Origin: Alphaproteobacteria bacterium
GTDB taxonomy: Bacteria > Pseudomonadota > Alphaproteobacteria > ATCC43930 > CGMCC-115725
DNA length: 64,000 nucleotides
NCBI GenBank assembly: GCA_028871455.1
Contig: JAGWNF010000009.1
Span: forward strand, 48,528-112,527
Reading direction: 5' to 3'
Position 1 is the stretch's first letter; every line of letters starts with the position of its first letter. A model generated the notes under the pieces. That model was given only the letters and a program-made list of their open reading frames with translations. It was not told the DNA's origin and searched no databases. A program made the position numbers and the translations under genes. Below are positions 1-8,626 of this stretch, in pieces.

Positions 1-725
1 GCCTGCCCGAAATGATGCGCGCTTAGTCCTGCGAGGTTCGCCAGCTCGACGAGCGCGATATCGGCACCGAGATGCGCCTCGATATAATCGAGAAGGCGAC
101 GAAGCAGAGCGGGCGGAAGCCCCCCGCGCGCCCGGCGTGGCTGCGCACGCCTCTCCGCGTAGCGGCGGAAAAGATCTACGGTCAACGCTTCGGTGAGGCT
201 CTCGAGGTAGAGGCGTCCATTGGCGCCCTCGTTGGCAAGCTCCTGCTCGAAAAGCGTGGCAAAGCATCGAATCGTCTGATCGTCGATGCCGATCTGCGTC
301 GTCATATTGACATCCGTAAGCGCGAGGTCCGTTGCGGTCTTGGCCAGGAAATCAAGTTTGACGGCGACGATTAACATGGACGCCGGCTCGGGCCAACGAA
401 CCCACCATGGCTCGCTCGCGGCGTCGATGAAAGCGCTTCCGGGCACGAGCATCTGTGACCGAAGAAGGTCGGATTCCGGTGTCCGCCAGGAAAATCGCTG
501 GGCGGGGCTGCGATAGATTGCGACGGTGAACAATCTGCCGCCGACGGGCATGCCGGGACTGGCCGCCACGAGACTGTCCGCAACGACGATGCCGCCAAGC
601 TGTATGCGACGCTTACGGAAAAGAATGAGCGCGTCGTCGGGATTGCTGGAAGTTATTCGATTCAGCCGCCGAGTTTTGCGCGGATCAGCGCAGGGAGGAC
701 CGTCCAGTGATTGGATTCCGTTCAT
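1..725 (-). CDS. AraC-family transcriptional regulator (C-terminus off window)
   Basis: Reading leftwards from an ATG at 725, an uninterrupted frame of about 241 codons runs off the window edge. It starts after a good ribosome site (GGAGAGGG about 7 bases upstream). The first ~170 residues resemble a sensor domain with the stretch SWRTPESD. The last visible part (LLRRLLDYIEAHLGADIALVELANLAGLS) is the start of an AraC HTH: a helix followed by the first DNA-binding helix. The second HTH motif lies outside the window. It is divergent from the FTR1 iron permease gene, so it probably controls the iron locus, but the ligand is unknown. A broken copy of its N-terminus sits at 10.8-11.0 kb. Confidence 0.85.
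   Translation of the reverse strand, partial: MNGIQSLDGPPCADPRKTRRLNRITSSNPDDALILFRKRRIQLGGIVVADSLVAASPGMPVGGRLFTVAIYRSPAQRFSWRTPESDLLRSQMLVPGSAFIDAASEPWWVRWPEPASMLIVAVKLDFLAKTATDLALTDVNMTTQIGIDDQTIRCFATLFEQELANEGANGRLYLESLTEALTVDLFRRYAERRAQPRRARGGLPPALLRRLLDYIEAHLGADIALVELANLAGLSAHHFGQ
585..700. repeat. Direct repeat, left copy (AraC N-terminal coding region)
   Basis: This stretch recurs in the same orientation at 10880-10995, at a constant offset of 10,295 bases. It includes 18 identical bases (585-602) and 32 identical bases (621-652). Both copies encode the same AraC N-terminal residues (KTRRLNRI, SSNPDDALIL). The two copies bracket the whole iron locus. Confidence 0.8.
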
Positions 726-1148
726 GCTGCTTCCCTCTCCATGTGCCAACTGCCGGCGCGGGCGTGTCGCCCGGTGGTGAGGAGCCCGAAGGGCCGCTCC
801 GGTACACGTAATTGTGAGTATATGCAAATAGTTCGCAGTTGCAATGCGAATGCGTTTCAATTACACGTGAGATTCCGGACGGGAGAGGGCGGGCCGGACG
901 CAACAAACGTAGGGACGGGAATGCACGAACTAGTAAGCGCACCTCTGTTTGGCGTCCCGCCATGGGGAAGCCTCCAAAACGGCGCGAAATGCGGTGCAGC
1001 CGTCTCGACTTGGAGCCGACTGCTGCGGCGAAACGCCTGGGGGTGTGAAGGCGGCAGGAGGAAATCCGTCGAATCCCCGGACGGCGTGGAGACCGATTCC
1101 ACGCGTAAGGCGAAGCAAGGCGGCATACAGATCGAGGGATAAGACGAC
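726..1148. promoter_or_regulatory. Divergent intergenic region between the AraC gene and FTR1
   Basis: No credible gene is seen in these 423 bases. The part near 820-860 is AT-richer than the surroundings and rich in TGCAA/TTGCA half-sites, as expected for a divergent promoter region. The FTR1 start at 1149 lies about 300 bases downstream of it, leaving a long untranslated leader. Confidence 0.55.
823..843. promoter_or_regulatory. Fur/Mur-like 21-bp inverted repeat
   Basis: The half-sites TGCAAAT (823-829) and AGTTGCA (837-843) are separated by 7 bases. The same layout is found at 8205-8225 upstream of the cupredoxin gene. Alphaproteobacterial Fur/Mur sites use TGC(A/G)A-type half-sites, and a Fur-family gene lies within this locus at 6955, so iron-responsive control is inferred. 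Confidence 0.5.
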
Positions 1149-1979
1149 ATGGCCGCAGCACTCATCATCGTTTTCCGGGAGGTCATTGAGGCCGGCTTGA
1201 TCGTCGGCATCGTGCTAGCCGCGACCCGCGGCGTGCCCGGCCGGAGCCTGTGGGTCGGCTACGGGATTGGGGGCGGCGTTGCCGGGGCAGGCATCGTGGC
1301 CCTGTTTGCCGGTGCGATCGGCAGCGCGTTTGCCGGATCGGGACAGGAGCTGTTCAACGCGACGATCCTGACGATTGCCGTCCTCATGCTCGGATGGCAC
1401 AACGTCTGGATGGCGCGGCACGGCCGGGCCATGGCGGCCGAGGTCAAGGCCGTCGGCGAGGCGGTGGCCGCCGGCAACCGCACCCTTGCGGCTCTGGCCA
1501 TCGTCGTGGGCATCGCGGTATTGCGCGAAGGCTCCGAAGTCGTGCTGTTCCTCTACGGCGTCGCCGTTTCCGGGAACGACACGGCCGCGGCCATGGGAAC
1601 AGGCGGAGCCATCGGAGTACTGCTCGGCGCCGGAACGTCCGCCTTGATGTATTACGGTTTGCTGCGCATTCCCGCCCGCTACCTGTTCTCGGTGACGAGC
1701 TGGCTTATCGCCCTTCTCGCCGCCGGTTTGGCGGCCCAGGCAGCTGCCTTCCTGCAAGCCGCTGGTGTCGTTACGGCGTTTGCACAAACGATGTGGGACA
1801 CCTCGCGGATACTCGCGGACGGCAGCCTGCCGGGCAGGGTCCTGCACACGTTGATCGGCTACACGGATCGGCCTACGGCGCTGCAGCTCGCCGTCTATGT
1901 TGCCACGCTCGCGACCATCTTCGTGCTGATGCGGATGTTTGGATCGCAACCGCGCCAATCGAATGCAACGCGCGCGTAG
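1149..1979 (+). CDS. ftrC: FTR1-family iron permease (FtrC-like)
   Basis: A 276-residue inner-membrane protein with about seven hydrophobic segments. It carries the two diagnostic FTR1 REXXE motifs: REVIE at residues 10-14 in the first helix and REGSE at 126-130 in the fourth. In this family the acidic pairs carry iron through the membrane after oxidation. Cupredoxin, polyferredoxin and P19 genes at 8.3-10.7 kb supply the other three parts of an FtrABCD ferrous-iron importer, though here the permease is about 6 kb from them. The ATG start has no strong Shine-Dalgarno but fits the family N-terminus exactly. Confidence 0.93.
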   Translation: MAAALIIVFREVIEAGLIVGIVLAATRGVPGRSLWVGYGIGGGVAGAGIVALFAGAIGSAFAGSGQELFNATILTIAVLMLGWHNVWMARHGRAMAAEVKAVGEAVAAGNRTLAALAIVVGIAVLREGSEVVLFLYGVAVSGNDTAAAMGTGGAIGVLLGAGTSALMYYGLLRIPARYLFSVTSWLIALLAAGLAAQAAAFLQAAGVVTAFAQTMWDTSRILADGSLPGRVLHTLIGYTDRPTALQLAVYVATLATIFVLMRMFGSQPRQSNATRA

Positions 1980-2307
1980 GAATGGATCGTGCTTATGGGG
2001 GTATGGAGGACGTGCTTCACGAGCATACAAACAGGGCGAGATCACCCTTCGCGCCTTGCGCGTCGCCCTACTGCTATCTGCGCCGGAACGGGCGGCCGGT
2101 GTGGCCTGATCGGCGTGACGTGCGGAACCGGTCTATGATCATCATTCGCAGCTTCGGCCCGGTCGTCATTTCGCACCTCTTGAGTATGGACGCTGCCGAG
2201 CCGAGGCCCGTGCCGAGTGACAGAGCAGGCCCGAGCGTTATGGAGTTTTGTGGCGACTGGCGCAGCAGCGGCCTGCCTAGCGCTCGACCTGGGGAACCGA
2301 TGCAGCG
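1980..2307. other. Gap between the FTR1 and hemP genes
   Basis: These 328 bases hold no supported gene. A possible 23-codon leader peptide (ATG at 2240) ends at the TGA overlapping the hemP start, which could couple hemP translation, but it has no clear ribosome site. Confidence 0.3.
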
Positions 2308-2481
2308 ATGAGCACGGCCAATTTGAATCGGCTGGATCAAGAGCCGCCGACCGGACGAACGGTCCCGAAAGTCGCGAGCGAACAGATCATGCGGGGACAG
2401 CGCGAGATCGTGATCCAGCACGGCCCCGAAGAATATCGTCTCAGGATCACTGCAATGGGAAAACTGATCCTGACGAAATAG
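2308..2481 (+). CDS. hemP: Hemin uptake protein HemP
   Basis: A 57-residue protein whose second half matches the HemP family closely: a REIVIQHG stretch, then EEYRLRIT, ending in GKLILTK. HemP proteins are 50-70 residues long, are found beside haem or iron uptake genes in proteobacteria and are typically iron-regulated. In rhizobial relatives HemP/HmuP affects expression of haem receptor genes. No haem receptor is visible here, so the partner may be the neighbouring porin. It lies between the FTR1 gene and the porin gene on the same strand. Confidence 0.88.
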   Translation: MSTANLNRLDQEPPTGRTVPKVASEQIMRGQREIVIQHGPEEYRLRITAMGKLILTK

Positions 2482-2593
2482 CCGCGGGCGTATGCGCCCG
2501 TATCCATCGTAGCCAGCCACCCGCGCCCGCAGGGGCGTAAGGCAGCCAGCCAGAAACCCGATCCGCGCTGCGGATCAGAACGGGAGGTTGGTG

Positions 2594-4180
2594 ATGCCCC
2601 TGCCACGAGAGAAGCCTCTTGCCTGTGAGGCGCCGATTGAATTGAAGGCGGAAACAGGCGCGAAAGCAGGTCGTTCGATCGTACTCCGATCGGTGTCATC
2701 GCTCGGAGCGACAGTTTTGATCGTCGGACTGTCGCTCCTAGGTGCGAGCGGAAACGAAGCGTTCGCCGCCGACAACGCAGGCACCTCCGTAGCCGCGGCG
2801 CCGCCGTCGAACGAAGAGCTGCTCAGGGAAATGAATGCGATGAAGGATCGCATGCACGCGATCGAAGACCAGCTTCGCCGAAACGGCTCGCCGGGAACGG
2901 CGCCGAATGGACCGGCGACGGCCCAGACCGGGCCGTACGGTGGCCAACCGGCGGCCGGCAACAAGGACATCTTCGGTCTCTACAAGTCGCCGGTCGAGGG
3001 ACTCAAACTCGGCGCCTACGGCGAGTTCAAGTTCGGGAGCATGCAGAATCCTGACGCTAACGGCCAATGGCAGAACGGCTTCGATGGCGGACGGCTGGTG
3101 TTGCTGCCAAGCTATCAGATCACCGACAATATCAGCTTCAACTCGGAGGTTGAATTCGAGCACGGCGGCATCGCGGCAGACGCCGACGACAAGTTGAACG
3201 GCACGGCCGAGATTGAGCAAGCGTTCATCGATTTCAAGGTCCGGCCCTGGATCAATTTCCACTCACCGGGGATCGATCTCGTTCCGATCGGCTTCACCAA
3301 CCAGACCCACGAGCCGACGACGTTCTACAGCGTTCAGCGACCTGAACTGGCAAACGGCCTGATACCCACCACCTTCTTCGTGCCGAGCTGGGGTACGGTC
3401 TATGGTCAGATCACGGATAATCTCGGCTACCAGTTCCAGGTCAGCAACAGCGCCGAAGACTTTGGCGACAGCTTCGATTCTCGGACGGATGCCAACACGG
3501 TTCCCACCGGCGCCTATGCAGCGGGGATCGACGGCAAGAACGCGCTCGGACTCTCGCGGCCGCCGGTCGGCGATTTTCGCCAGCTCAACAACGACTTCGC
3601 CTACGCCGCACGGCTGCACTATACGCTTCCCTTCGCGCCGGGGCTGGCCGGCAGCTCGAGCGTGTACTTCACGCCCAACGTCGAGCCGCGTGGCGCCCAT
3701 TCCGATGTCGGGACGAGCCTCGGCAATTCCAGCCTGACGCTTGTCGATTCAGAGCTCCGCTACCGCGTTCCAGATACCGGCTGGGAGTTCCGCGCCGAAT
3801 ACGCGGAGGCCTTCTTCGGAAGTCCCGGAAATCTGCGCGCCAACAACGACAGCGACGCGACGAACAACGTCGGAGACACGATGTACGGCCTGTCCGGTGA
3901 GGTCGCCTATCACGTGCCGCTCGGCACGATCATCGGCAGCTCATGGGAAGCGGTTCCCTTCTACCGCTACACTTACGAGAACCTCCAGACGGGCGGCTTC
4001 AAGGGGACGGACGCAAACACGCCGACCGGCGCTGGCAAGCTGCAGTTCCACGATGTCGGTGTCGCCGTGTTCCCCAGTCCCAAGCTCGTCTTGAAGCTGA
4101 ACTACACGCATGTCGAAAGCGATGAGTCGGGCGGCGCCAAGTCGGATTCGATCCTCGGCGCTGTCGGGTTCTTTTTCTGA
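2594..4180 (+). CDS. Outer-membrane beta-barrel porin
   Basis: About 528 residues. The ATG at 2594 is preferred over TTG 2588 and GTG 2591 because GGGAGG sits 6 bases upstream. A signal peptide ends around NEAFA|ADNAG. A short coiled coil (NEELLREMNAMKDRMHAIEDQLRR) follows, as is common in trimeric porins. The rest is alternating beta-strand sequence with many aromatic residues and a C-terminal GFFF that suits outer-membrane assembly. It resembles phosphate-selective-type porins. In this context it may pass iron or iron chelates, which is inferred from location only. Confidence 0.75.
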   Translation: MPLPREKPLACEAPIELKAETGAKAGRSIVLRSVSSLGATVLIVGLSLLGASGNEAFAADNAGTSVAAAPPSNEELLREMNAMKDRMHAIEDQLRRNGSPGTAPNGPATAQTGPYGGQPAAGNKDIFGLYKSPVEGLKLGAYGEFKFGSMQNPDANGQWQNGFDGGRLVLLPSYQITDNISFNSEVEFEHGGIAADADDKLNGTAEIEQAFIDFKVRPWINFHSPGIDLVPIGFTNQTHEPTTFYSVQRPELANGLIPTTFFVPSWGTVYGQITDNLGYQFQVSNSAEDFGDSFDSRTDANTVPTGAYAAGIDGKNALGLSRPPVGDFRQLNNDFAYAARLHYTLPFAPGLAGSSSVYFTPNVEPRGAHSDVGTSLGNSSLTLVDSELRYRVPDTGWEFRAEYAEAFFGSPGNLRANNDSDATNNVGDTMYGLSGEVAYHVPLGTIIGSSWEAVPFYRYTYENLQTGGFKGTDANTPTGAGKLQFHDVGVAVFPSPKLVLKLNYTHVESDESGGAKSDSILGAVGFFF

Positions 4181-4199
4181 GGAGGCAGAACACTCGGAT

Positions 4200-4244
4200 G
4201 CCGGCGGCAAGATTTTGGGACGTGTCACGCGATCTTCCGCCGGC
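4200..4244 (+). other. Intergenic hairpin between the porin and FMN-binding genes
   Basis: A 13-pair stem with one bulge is formed by 4200-4213 and 4232-4244, with an 18-base loop. There is no following T-run, so it is more likely an RNA-stability or attenuating structure than a strong terminator. Confidence 0.4.
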
Positions 4245-4284
4245 TCCAGGTGATGGCCAAGTCTCCTAAGAGGAAAAAACAACA

Positions 4285-4842
4285 ATGACGGAATGGCTGA
4301 AATGGACAGCACCGCCCGCTATCGTTTTATCCGTCGCATCGCCAGTCTACGCGACCCAGTATGTTACCGTCGAACAAGCCCAGAAGCTGGCCTTCTCGGA
4401 GGCAACACAATTCGTATGGGCGCCGGTCGTCTACACGCCGGCGCAAATCACCGCGATCGAGAAACTTTCGGGACAGCGGGTCCTTACACGGGGCGAGCAG
4501 GTTTGGAAGGCCGAGCGGGACAAGCGGTTTCTCGGTTTCTTCATCGTCGACTACGTCATCGGGAAGCATCTCGCGATCGACTATGCGGTTGCCCTGGACC
4601 CGCAGGGCCGCGTCAGCCGGGTCGAAATCCTGAACTACCGCGAAGCGTATGGAGGCGAGATCAGGGACGCGGACTGGCTGAAGCAGTTCGTCGGCAAGAC
4701 AAGTCACGATCCTCTCGCACCCGGCCGGGATATCCGCATCATCTCGGGCGCCACGCTCTCCTCGCGGCACGTGACCGAGGGCATCAAGCGCGTCCTCGCC
4801 CTTTACCAGATCGTTCTTAGGCACACTGCTGATGACAAGTAA
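4285..4842 (+). CDS. FMN-binding domain protein, flavinylated by ApbE
   Basis: 185 residues with an N-terminal signal-like helix (residues 9-24). The C-terminal FMN-binding domain carries D149...SGATLSS (154-160), the motif in which a threonine (here T157) receives covalent FMN from ApbE. The apbE gene overlaps its end by 11 bases, which strongly supports modification. The protein is probably periplasmic and carries electrons. Together with the four-helix protein at 5727 it forms a membrane-to-periplasm electron path next to Fe uptake genes, which could supply or remove electrons during iron transport (inferred). Confidence 0.85.
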   Translation: MTEWLKWTAPPAIVLSVASPVYATQYVTVEQAQKLAFSEATQFVWAPVVYTPAQITAIEKLSGQRVLTRGEQVWKAERDKRFLGFFIVDYVIGKHLAIDYAVALDPQGRVSRVEILNYREAYGGEIRDADWLKQFVGKTSHDPLAPGRDIRIISGATLSSRHVTEGIKRVLALYQIVLRHTADDK

Positions 4843-5737
4843 TATCCAGCGCGCGCGACCGCTGCTCGGCACTGTTGTCGAGATCATCGTCGCCGGCACG
4901 GCAGATCGTGACGGCAACGCAGCCGTCGACGCGGCGTTCGATGTCGCAGCGCATGTCCATCGCCTGATGAGCTTTCACGAGGCGGGCAGCGACGTGAGTT
5001 GGGTCAACCGCGAGGCCGAAAGGCACGCCGTCCAGGTTCATCGGTGGACCTATGACGTGCTCAAGACGGCGCTCGATCTCTATCGTCGTTCGCGTGGGCT
5101 GTTCGACATTGCGATCGCGCCCACCCTGCAGGCGTTGGAAGCTCTGCCAAAGATGGCCCGCGATGTCGCATCGCCGGCGACACCGCACGCCGGCAGCGCA
5201 GCGATCGAGCTGCTCCCGGACTGCCGTGTTCGTTTTCACGAGTCTGGGATCATGGTCGACCTGGGCGGCATCGCCAAGGGCTTCGCGGTCGACCGGGCGG
5301 TGGAAGCCCTGAAAGATCAGGGCGTGGCGTTGGGTTTCGTCAACGCCGGTGGAGATATCGCCGTCTTCGGTTCAGAGGCGTATCCAATCCAAATCCGCGA
5401 TCCCCGCGAGCCGTGGCACACCGCCTTGCAGATCGATCTCAAGGACGAAGCTGTGGCATCCAGTGGCCCATCCTTCGATCCTGTCGTTGCGAGCCGTCCG
5501 ACGCGTCCAGCAATCCTCGATCCGTTCCACCGGATTCCCGCGCATGCCATCGTCGGGGCCTCGGTCTGCGCCCCTTCCTGCATGGTCGCTGATGCCCTCA
5601 CGAAGATCGTGATGCTGTCCGGCGAGCGGTGCGGCGAATTGCTCCGTCACTACAACGCCAGTGCAATGTTCGTCGCCGCCGGCGGGGAGATTCACATGAC
5701 CAAAGATTGGCGAAGGGCGGTGCATCTTGCGGCTTGA
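4832..5737 (+). CDS. apbE: FAD:protein FMN transferase ApbE
   Basis: 301 residues. It transfers FMN from FAD to a threonine or serine of target proteins. Family marks are the RPLLGTVVEI start, SRGLFDIAIAP, DLGGIAKGFAVD and VNAGGDIAVFG, followed by the C-terminal A-D-A-L-T-K-I stretch that helps bind Mg/FAD. Most ApbE proteins are exported lipoproteins. This one starts directly at the catalytic domain without a signal peptide, so it may act in the cytoplasm before export of its target, or need a different start. It overlaps both neighbours, indicating one operon. Confidence 0.92.
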   Translation: MTSNIQRARPLLGTVVEIIVAGTADRDGNAAVDAAFDVAAHVHRLMSFHEAGSDVSWVNREAERHAVQVHRWTYDVLKTALDLYRRSRGLFDIAIAPTLQALEALPKMARDVASPATPHAGSAAIELLPDCRVRFHESGIMVDLGGIAKGFAVDRAVEALKDQGVALGFVNAGGDIAVFGSEAYPIQIRDPREPWHTALQIDLKDEAVASSGPSFDPVVASRPTRPAILDPFHRIPAHAIVGASVCAPSCMVADALTKIVMLSGERCGELLRHYNASAMFVAAGGEIHMTKDWRRAVHLAA

Positions 5738-6251
5738 TCCTCGTTTTCGGGCGGCAGTCTACATCGTCTTTGGCGTGCTCTTCGTCACGGGCGTAGCCTG
5801 GCTGCTCGTAGACCGTCGGTGGTCGGTCGGCTCAGGAGATACGTGGCAGACCGCGTCCGCGTACCTGCTCATGGTCCACGGCGGTGCGGCCATGGTGTTT
5901 CTGCTGCTCCTGGGCGCGATAATTTCGCTACACGTTCCGACGGTCTGGCGATCGCGCAAGAACCGGGCTTCCGGAACGGTCATGCTGGTGACCAACACTC
6001 TCCTCATCGTCTCCGCGTTCGGACTCTACTACGTCGGCGCGGAGACCCTCCGAAACTGGACGAGCGATCTGCACATTGCGATTGGATTTGGCATGCCGGC
6101 CATTCTGGTTGCTCACGTGATCCTTGGGCGACGCAGCCTCCGGGTCGCACAACGCAATACTGCGGGCCGTGTCATCGAACGCGACGGGCGAACGAGACTG
6201 CGGCGCGCCCGCGCAGCCTCGCTGACAAAGAGCACAGGAGAAGGCCGATGA
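5727..6251 (+). CDS. Four-helix membrane protein, cytochrome b-like (DUF4405-like)
   Basis: 174 residues with four hydrophobic helices and histidines placed in or near them (H51, H69, H116, H130), suited to haem binding. The TTG start overlaps the apbE stop, and its own stop overlaps the next ATG (ATGA). Families of this shape (cytochrome b561 or DUF4405-like) often pair with ApbE-modified FMN proteins and pass electrons across the membrane. The assignment to electron transfer is inferred from these histidines and from the operon. The C-terminal 40 residues are basic and cytoplasmic. Confidence 0.6.
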   Translation: MRLDPRFRAAVYIVFGVLFVTGVAWLLVDRRWSVGSGDTWQTASAYLLMVHGGAAMVFLLLLGAIISLHVPTVWRSRKNRASGTVMLVTNTLLIVSAFGLYYVGAETLRNWTSDLHIAIGFGMPAILVAHVILGRRSLRVAQRNTAGRVIERDGRTRLRRARAASLTKSTGEGR

Positions 6252-6748
6252 GCCGACTTGACCAGGAGTCCGGACTGTCCCACGCGGCCGCATTTTGCGA
6301 CCTAGCGGTCGCGGAGCGCCTGATCGTCTGGTCGTTTCGCTGCTGGGTGTCCGATTCCGAGCGTTGGCCGCTTGTTTGGCAAGAATTCACGCGGCAATTC
6401 CCGGCCGACTTGGCACGGCCTGCCATGCGCGCGTTCGAAGAGTTTGTCGCCGGCATTTGCCGGCGGGCGCATCGTGTCATCCACTATCACCAACCGTGCT
6501 GTCCATGCCTCGGTAGCGATGAGCTGCACGTCTTGTCGATCATCGCAGCAGCGCAGCGGAACGACATAGGCGCGGCGGAGAATGCCTGCCGGCGGCTCGT
6601 CTATGAGGATGGGGTCGAAGGCTTGTTCACGACGGCAGCGAGGTTGGGGCGGATCATGACATCGCGCGGCTTGCTGCTGCCGCGGCGCTTGGACGGCGCG
6701 GGCGACCCCGCTTGGATGGAAACGGAACCCCAGCAATGGCTTCATTAG
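6248..6748 (+). CDS. Hypothetical protein with HYHQPCCPC motif
   Basis: 166 residues, soluble, and not recognised. It begins by a 4-base overlap with the upstream membrane-protein gene, so it belongs to the same operon. The middle carries a histidine/cysteine cluster (HRVIHYHQPCCPCLGSDE) that could bind a metal, followed by a helical region (IIAAAQRNDIGAAENACRRLV). The context (FMN protein, ApbE, cytochrome-like protein upstream, Fur downstream) points to iron or redox work, perhaps as an assembly factor or sensor. No function is claimed. Confidence 0.65.
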   Translation: MSRLDQESGLSHAAAFCDLAVAERLIVWSFRCWVSDSERWPLVWQEFTRQFPADLARPAMRAFEEFVAGICRRAHRVIHYHQPCCPCLGSDELHVLSIIAAAQRNDIGAAENACRRLVYEDGVEGLFTTAARLGRIMTSRGLLLPRRLDGAGDPAWMETEPQQWLH

Positions 6749-6954
6749 ACGGACGCGGAATCATGCCTCGCTTGCGTCATCCGCCATCGACGAGACCATG
6801 ATGGGAAATGATGGCCGTGCCGATTTGGCTCTCGACCCCAGTCCTCAACTCATGCTTGGCAAGCGGAACATTGCCGATGAGCAGCCCCGCCTGAAGAAGC
6901 CGGTGCTAGCGATTCTTGCATGTGGTGAAACTGCATTCGCCCTGCGGAGGGACA

Positions 6955-7401
6955 ATGAAACGGACATTGGAGCAGCTCTGCACTGACATCGGGCTCAGAA
7001 TGACCCGGCAGCGTCGAACGATCATCCAGGCGATCGAAAACGCAAGCGATCATCCGGACGCTTGGAGCATTTACTTGCGCGCCGGAAAGGCAGATCCGCA
7101 GATTTGCCTCAGTACCGTGTATCGAACACTGCGGATTTTCCAGAACGCTGGAATCCTGGCCGGTCACCGCTTCAAGGATGGTTTGCACCGGTTCGAGCGG
7201 GATTCCGACGAGCGGCACGGTCATCTGATCGATCGGACGACGGGCAAGATAATCGAATTCCGTGACCGGGAAATCGAGCGCCTGCAATCGGCGATTGCCG
7301 AACACCATGGCTATCGGCTGGTTGGCTATCGGCTCGAGCTCATCGCAACGCCACTTACGCTGAAGGAGACCGCCAAAGGTCGGGAGGATCGCGTTGGGTG
7401 A
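6955..7401 (+). CDS. Fur-family metalloregulator
   Basis: 148 residues; the ATG at 6955 follows GGAGGGA. An N-terminal winged helix (RMTRQRRTIIQAIE, then STVYRTLRIFQNAGIL at 53-68) is followed by a dimer domain with H71, H78, H88, H90, E101, H117 and H118 as candidate metal ligands. The stretch TGKIIEFRDREIERLQ and the lack of C-terminal CxxC pairs match alphaproteobacterial Fur/Mur rather than enteric Fur. It probably represses the iron locus via the TGCAAAT-type inverted repeats at 823 and 8205. Which metal it senses cannot be told from the sequence. Confidence 0.88.
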   Translation: MKRTLEQLCTDIGLRMTRQRRTIIQAIENASDHPDAWSIYLRAGKADPQICLSTVYRTLRIFQNAGILAGHRFKDGLHRFERDSDERHGHLIDRTTGKIIEFRDREIERLQSAIAEHHGYRLVGYRLELIATPLTLKETAKGREDRVG

Positions 7402-7538
7402 GGGCGTCGATCGTACCGTAGTGATCGCTCGTGAGCTGTTGAACCTGGCGCAGGTCGGTGTTCAGGACGGACAGACGCTCCGCCCACAGTAAGACACGAC
7501 GTCTCATTCGAGCGGCGAGACCGGAATGGGAGTTCAAT

Positions 7539-8108
7539 ATGGGTGGCATTCAAAGAGACGGCACGAAGGTCGACACGGTCGACGTGGCAGTATTGATGGT
7601 TACAACCTTTGATGCCCTGTCGATCGATGGGATCGTGAAGGCTCTGAGCAACCTTGGCGCACCGTCCTGGCGGCCTGTCACGGATGTTGTCGCGGGCGCG
7701 ATTGACCGCCTCGTTGGCCAGAATCTCATCGCACCGCTCACGTCGCCGTCGGAGTCACCCGTGCACGAGACTTCTGTGCGCCTCGCGTCGACCCCGGCAG
7801 GGCGACATCGGCTGCCGGGTCTGTTGCGGGCACTGCCGCTTCCTGCCTACGGCTCGGACATCACCTACAGGCTGAAAGTCATGGGTCTCGATCTCTTGGA
7901 CCGTCAGGATCGCGAATACCAAATCTCGGAGCTCGCAGGTCACTGGCAGGGGGTGCTTGCCCTATGGGAGCGGGCGCAGGAGCGGTGCCCGTGCATGCAG
8001 CCGACGGTCCGCCTGTGGATGAAGCGAAACGTCGCCCTGGCTCGGATGGAGATCGACTGGCTGCAGTCGGACTGCATTCAGCCAAGGAGCAAGATGTCCG
8101 TCGAGTAG
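7539..8108 (+). CDS. Hypothetical protein, possible winged-helix regulator
   Basis: 189 residues from the ATG at 7539. Residues ~10-70 (VLMVTTFDALSIDGIVKALSNLG ... DVVAGAIDRLVGQNLI) look like a short winged-helix domain in the style of PadR. The C-terminal part (QERCPCMQPTVRLWMKRNVALARMEIDWL) is helical with a CPC pair. It lies between the Fur gene and the cupredoxin gene. The PadR link is weak and rests on pattern only. Confidence 0.5.
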   Translation: MGGIQRDGTKVDTVDVAVLMVTTFDALSIDGIVKALSNLGAPSWRPVTDVVAGAIDRLVGQNLIAPLTSPSESPVHETSVRLASTPAGRHRLPGLLRALPLPAYGSDITYRLKVMGLDLLDRQDREYQISELAGHWQGVLALWERAQERCPCMQPTVRLWMKRNVALARMEIDWLQSDCIQPRSKMSVE

Positions 8109-8204
8109 CAGGGCCTGCTCGCCATGCGGCGCATAACGGACGGCGACTGCTTGCATCATCAGATCGGAATCGCGGATTCGTGGTTAGAACTGGCATCATG
8201 TGAT

Positions 8205-8225
8205 TGCAAATGAGACTTACTTGCA
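8205..8225. promoter_or_regulatory. Fur/Mur-like 21-bp inverted repeat upstream of the cupredoxin gene
   Basis: TGCAAAT (8205-8211), a 7-base spacer and ACTTGCA (8219-8225). It repeats the layout of the site at 823-843. It sits about 57 bases ahead of the cupredoxin start, a normal operator position. Confidence 0.55.
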
Positions 8226-8281
8226 GTAATGTGGCACCGCCACGGCGCGTTGCTTAGCCATCGCCTTCTGGAAAACGGACC

Positions 8282-8626
8282 ATGAAAATAATGAGGATAG
8301 CGTCCTGTCTTGCCCTGGCAATTTGGCTGCCGATGGTTGCTGGAGTCGCAGTTGCCGCCGAGGCACCTTCAGTTGTCATCGTCATCAAAAACCATCGCTT
8401 CGTCCCGCCGCAGGTCACCGTCCCCGGCGGCAAGCGCATCGAATTGATCGTCGAGAACCACGATTCGACGCCCGAGGAATTCGAGAGCACCGATCTGCGC
8501 CGCGAAAAGATCGTGGTCGGGAATGGCAAGACCTCGGTCTGGGTCGGCCCTCTGCCGGCCGGCACCTATGGCTTCTTCGGTGATTTTCATCCGACGACCG
8601 CTCAGGGAAAGCTAATCGTGAAGTGA
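8282..8626 (+). CDS. ftrB: Periplasmic cupredoxin (FtrB-like)
   Basis: 114 residues: a signal peptide (about 1-25, ending VAVAA|EAP), then a small beta-sandwich with the cupredoxin features VPGGKRIELIVENHD and GTYGFFGDFHPTTAQGKLIVK. There is no cysteine, so it is not a standard type 1 blue copper protein. Cupredoxins of the Ftr system likewise lack the usual set and are proposed to oxidise Fe(II) presented by P19 before FTR1 import. It is first in a set with the polyferredoxin (8761) and P19 (10219). Confidence 0.85.
   Translation: MKIMRIASCLALAIWLPMVAGVAVAAEAPSVVIVIKNHRFVPPQVTVPGGKRIELIVENHDSTPEEFESTDLRREKIVVGNGKTSVWVGPLPAGTYGFFGDFHPTTAQGKLIVK

Noticed and set aside
1215..2045. Long minus-strand open frame opposite the FTR1 gene
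   Set aside because: It is a codon-bias shadow of FTR1, with no family pattern, and FTR1 has both REXXE motifs in frame.
7355..7549. 64-codon minus-strand frame overlapping the end of the Fur gene
   Set aside because: It overlaps a good Fur coding end, has no clear start site and no recognisable family.
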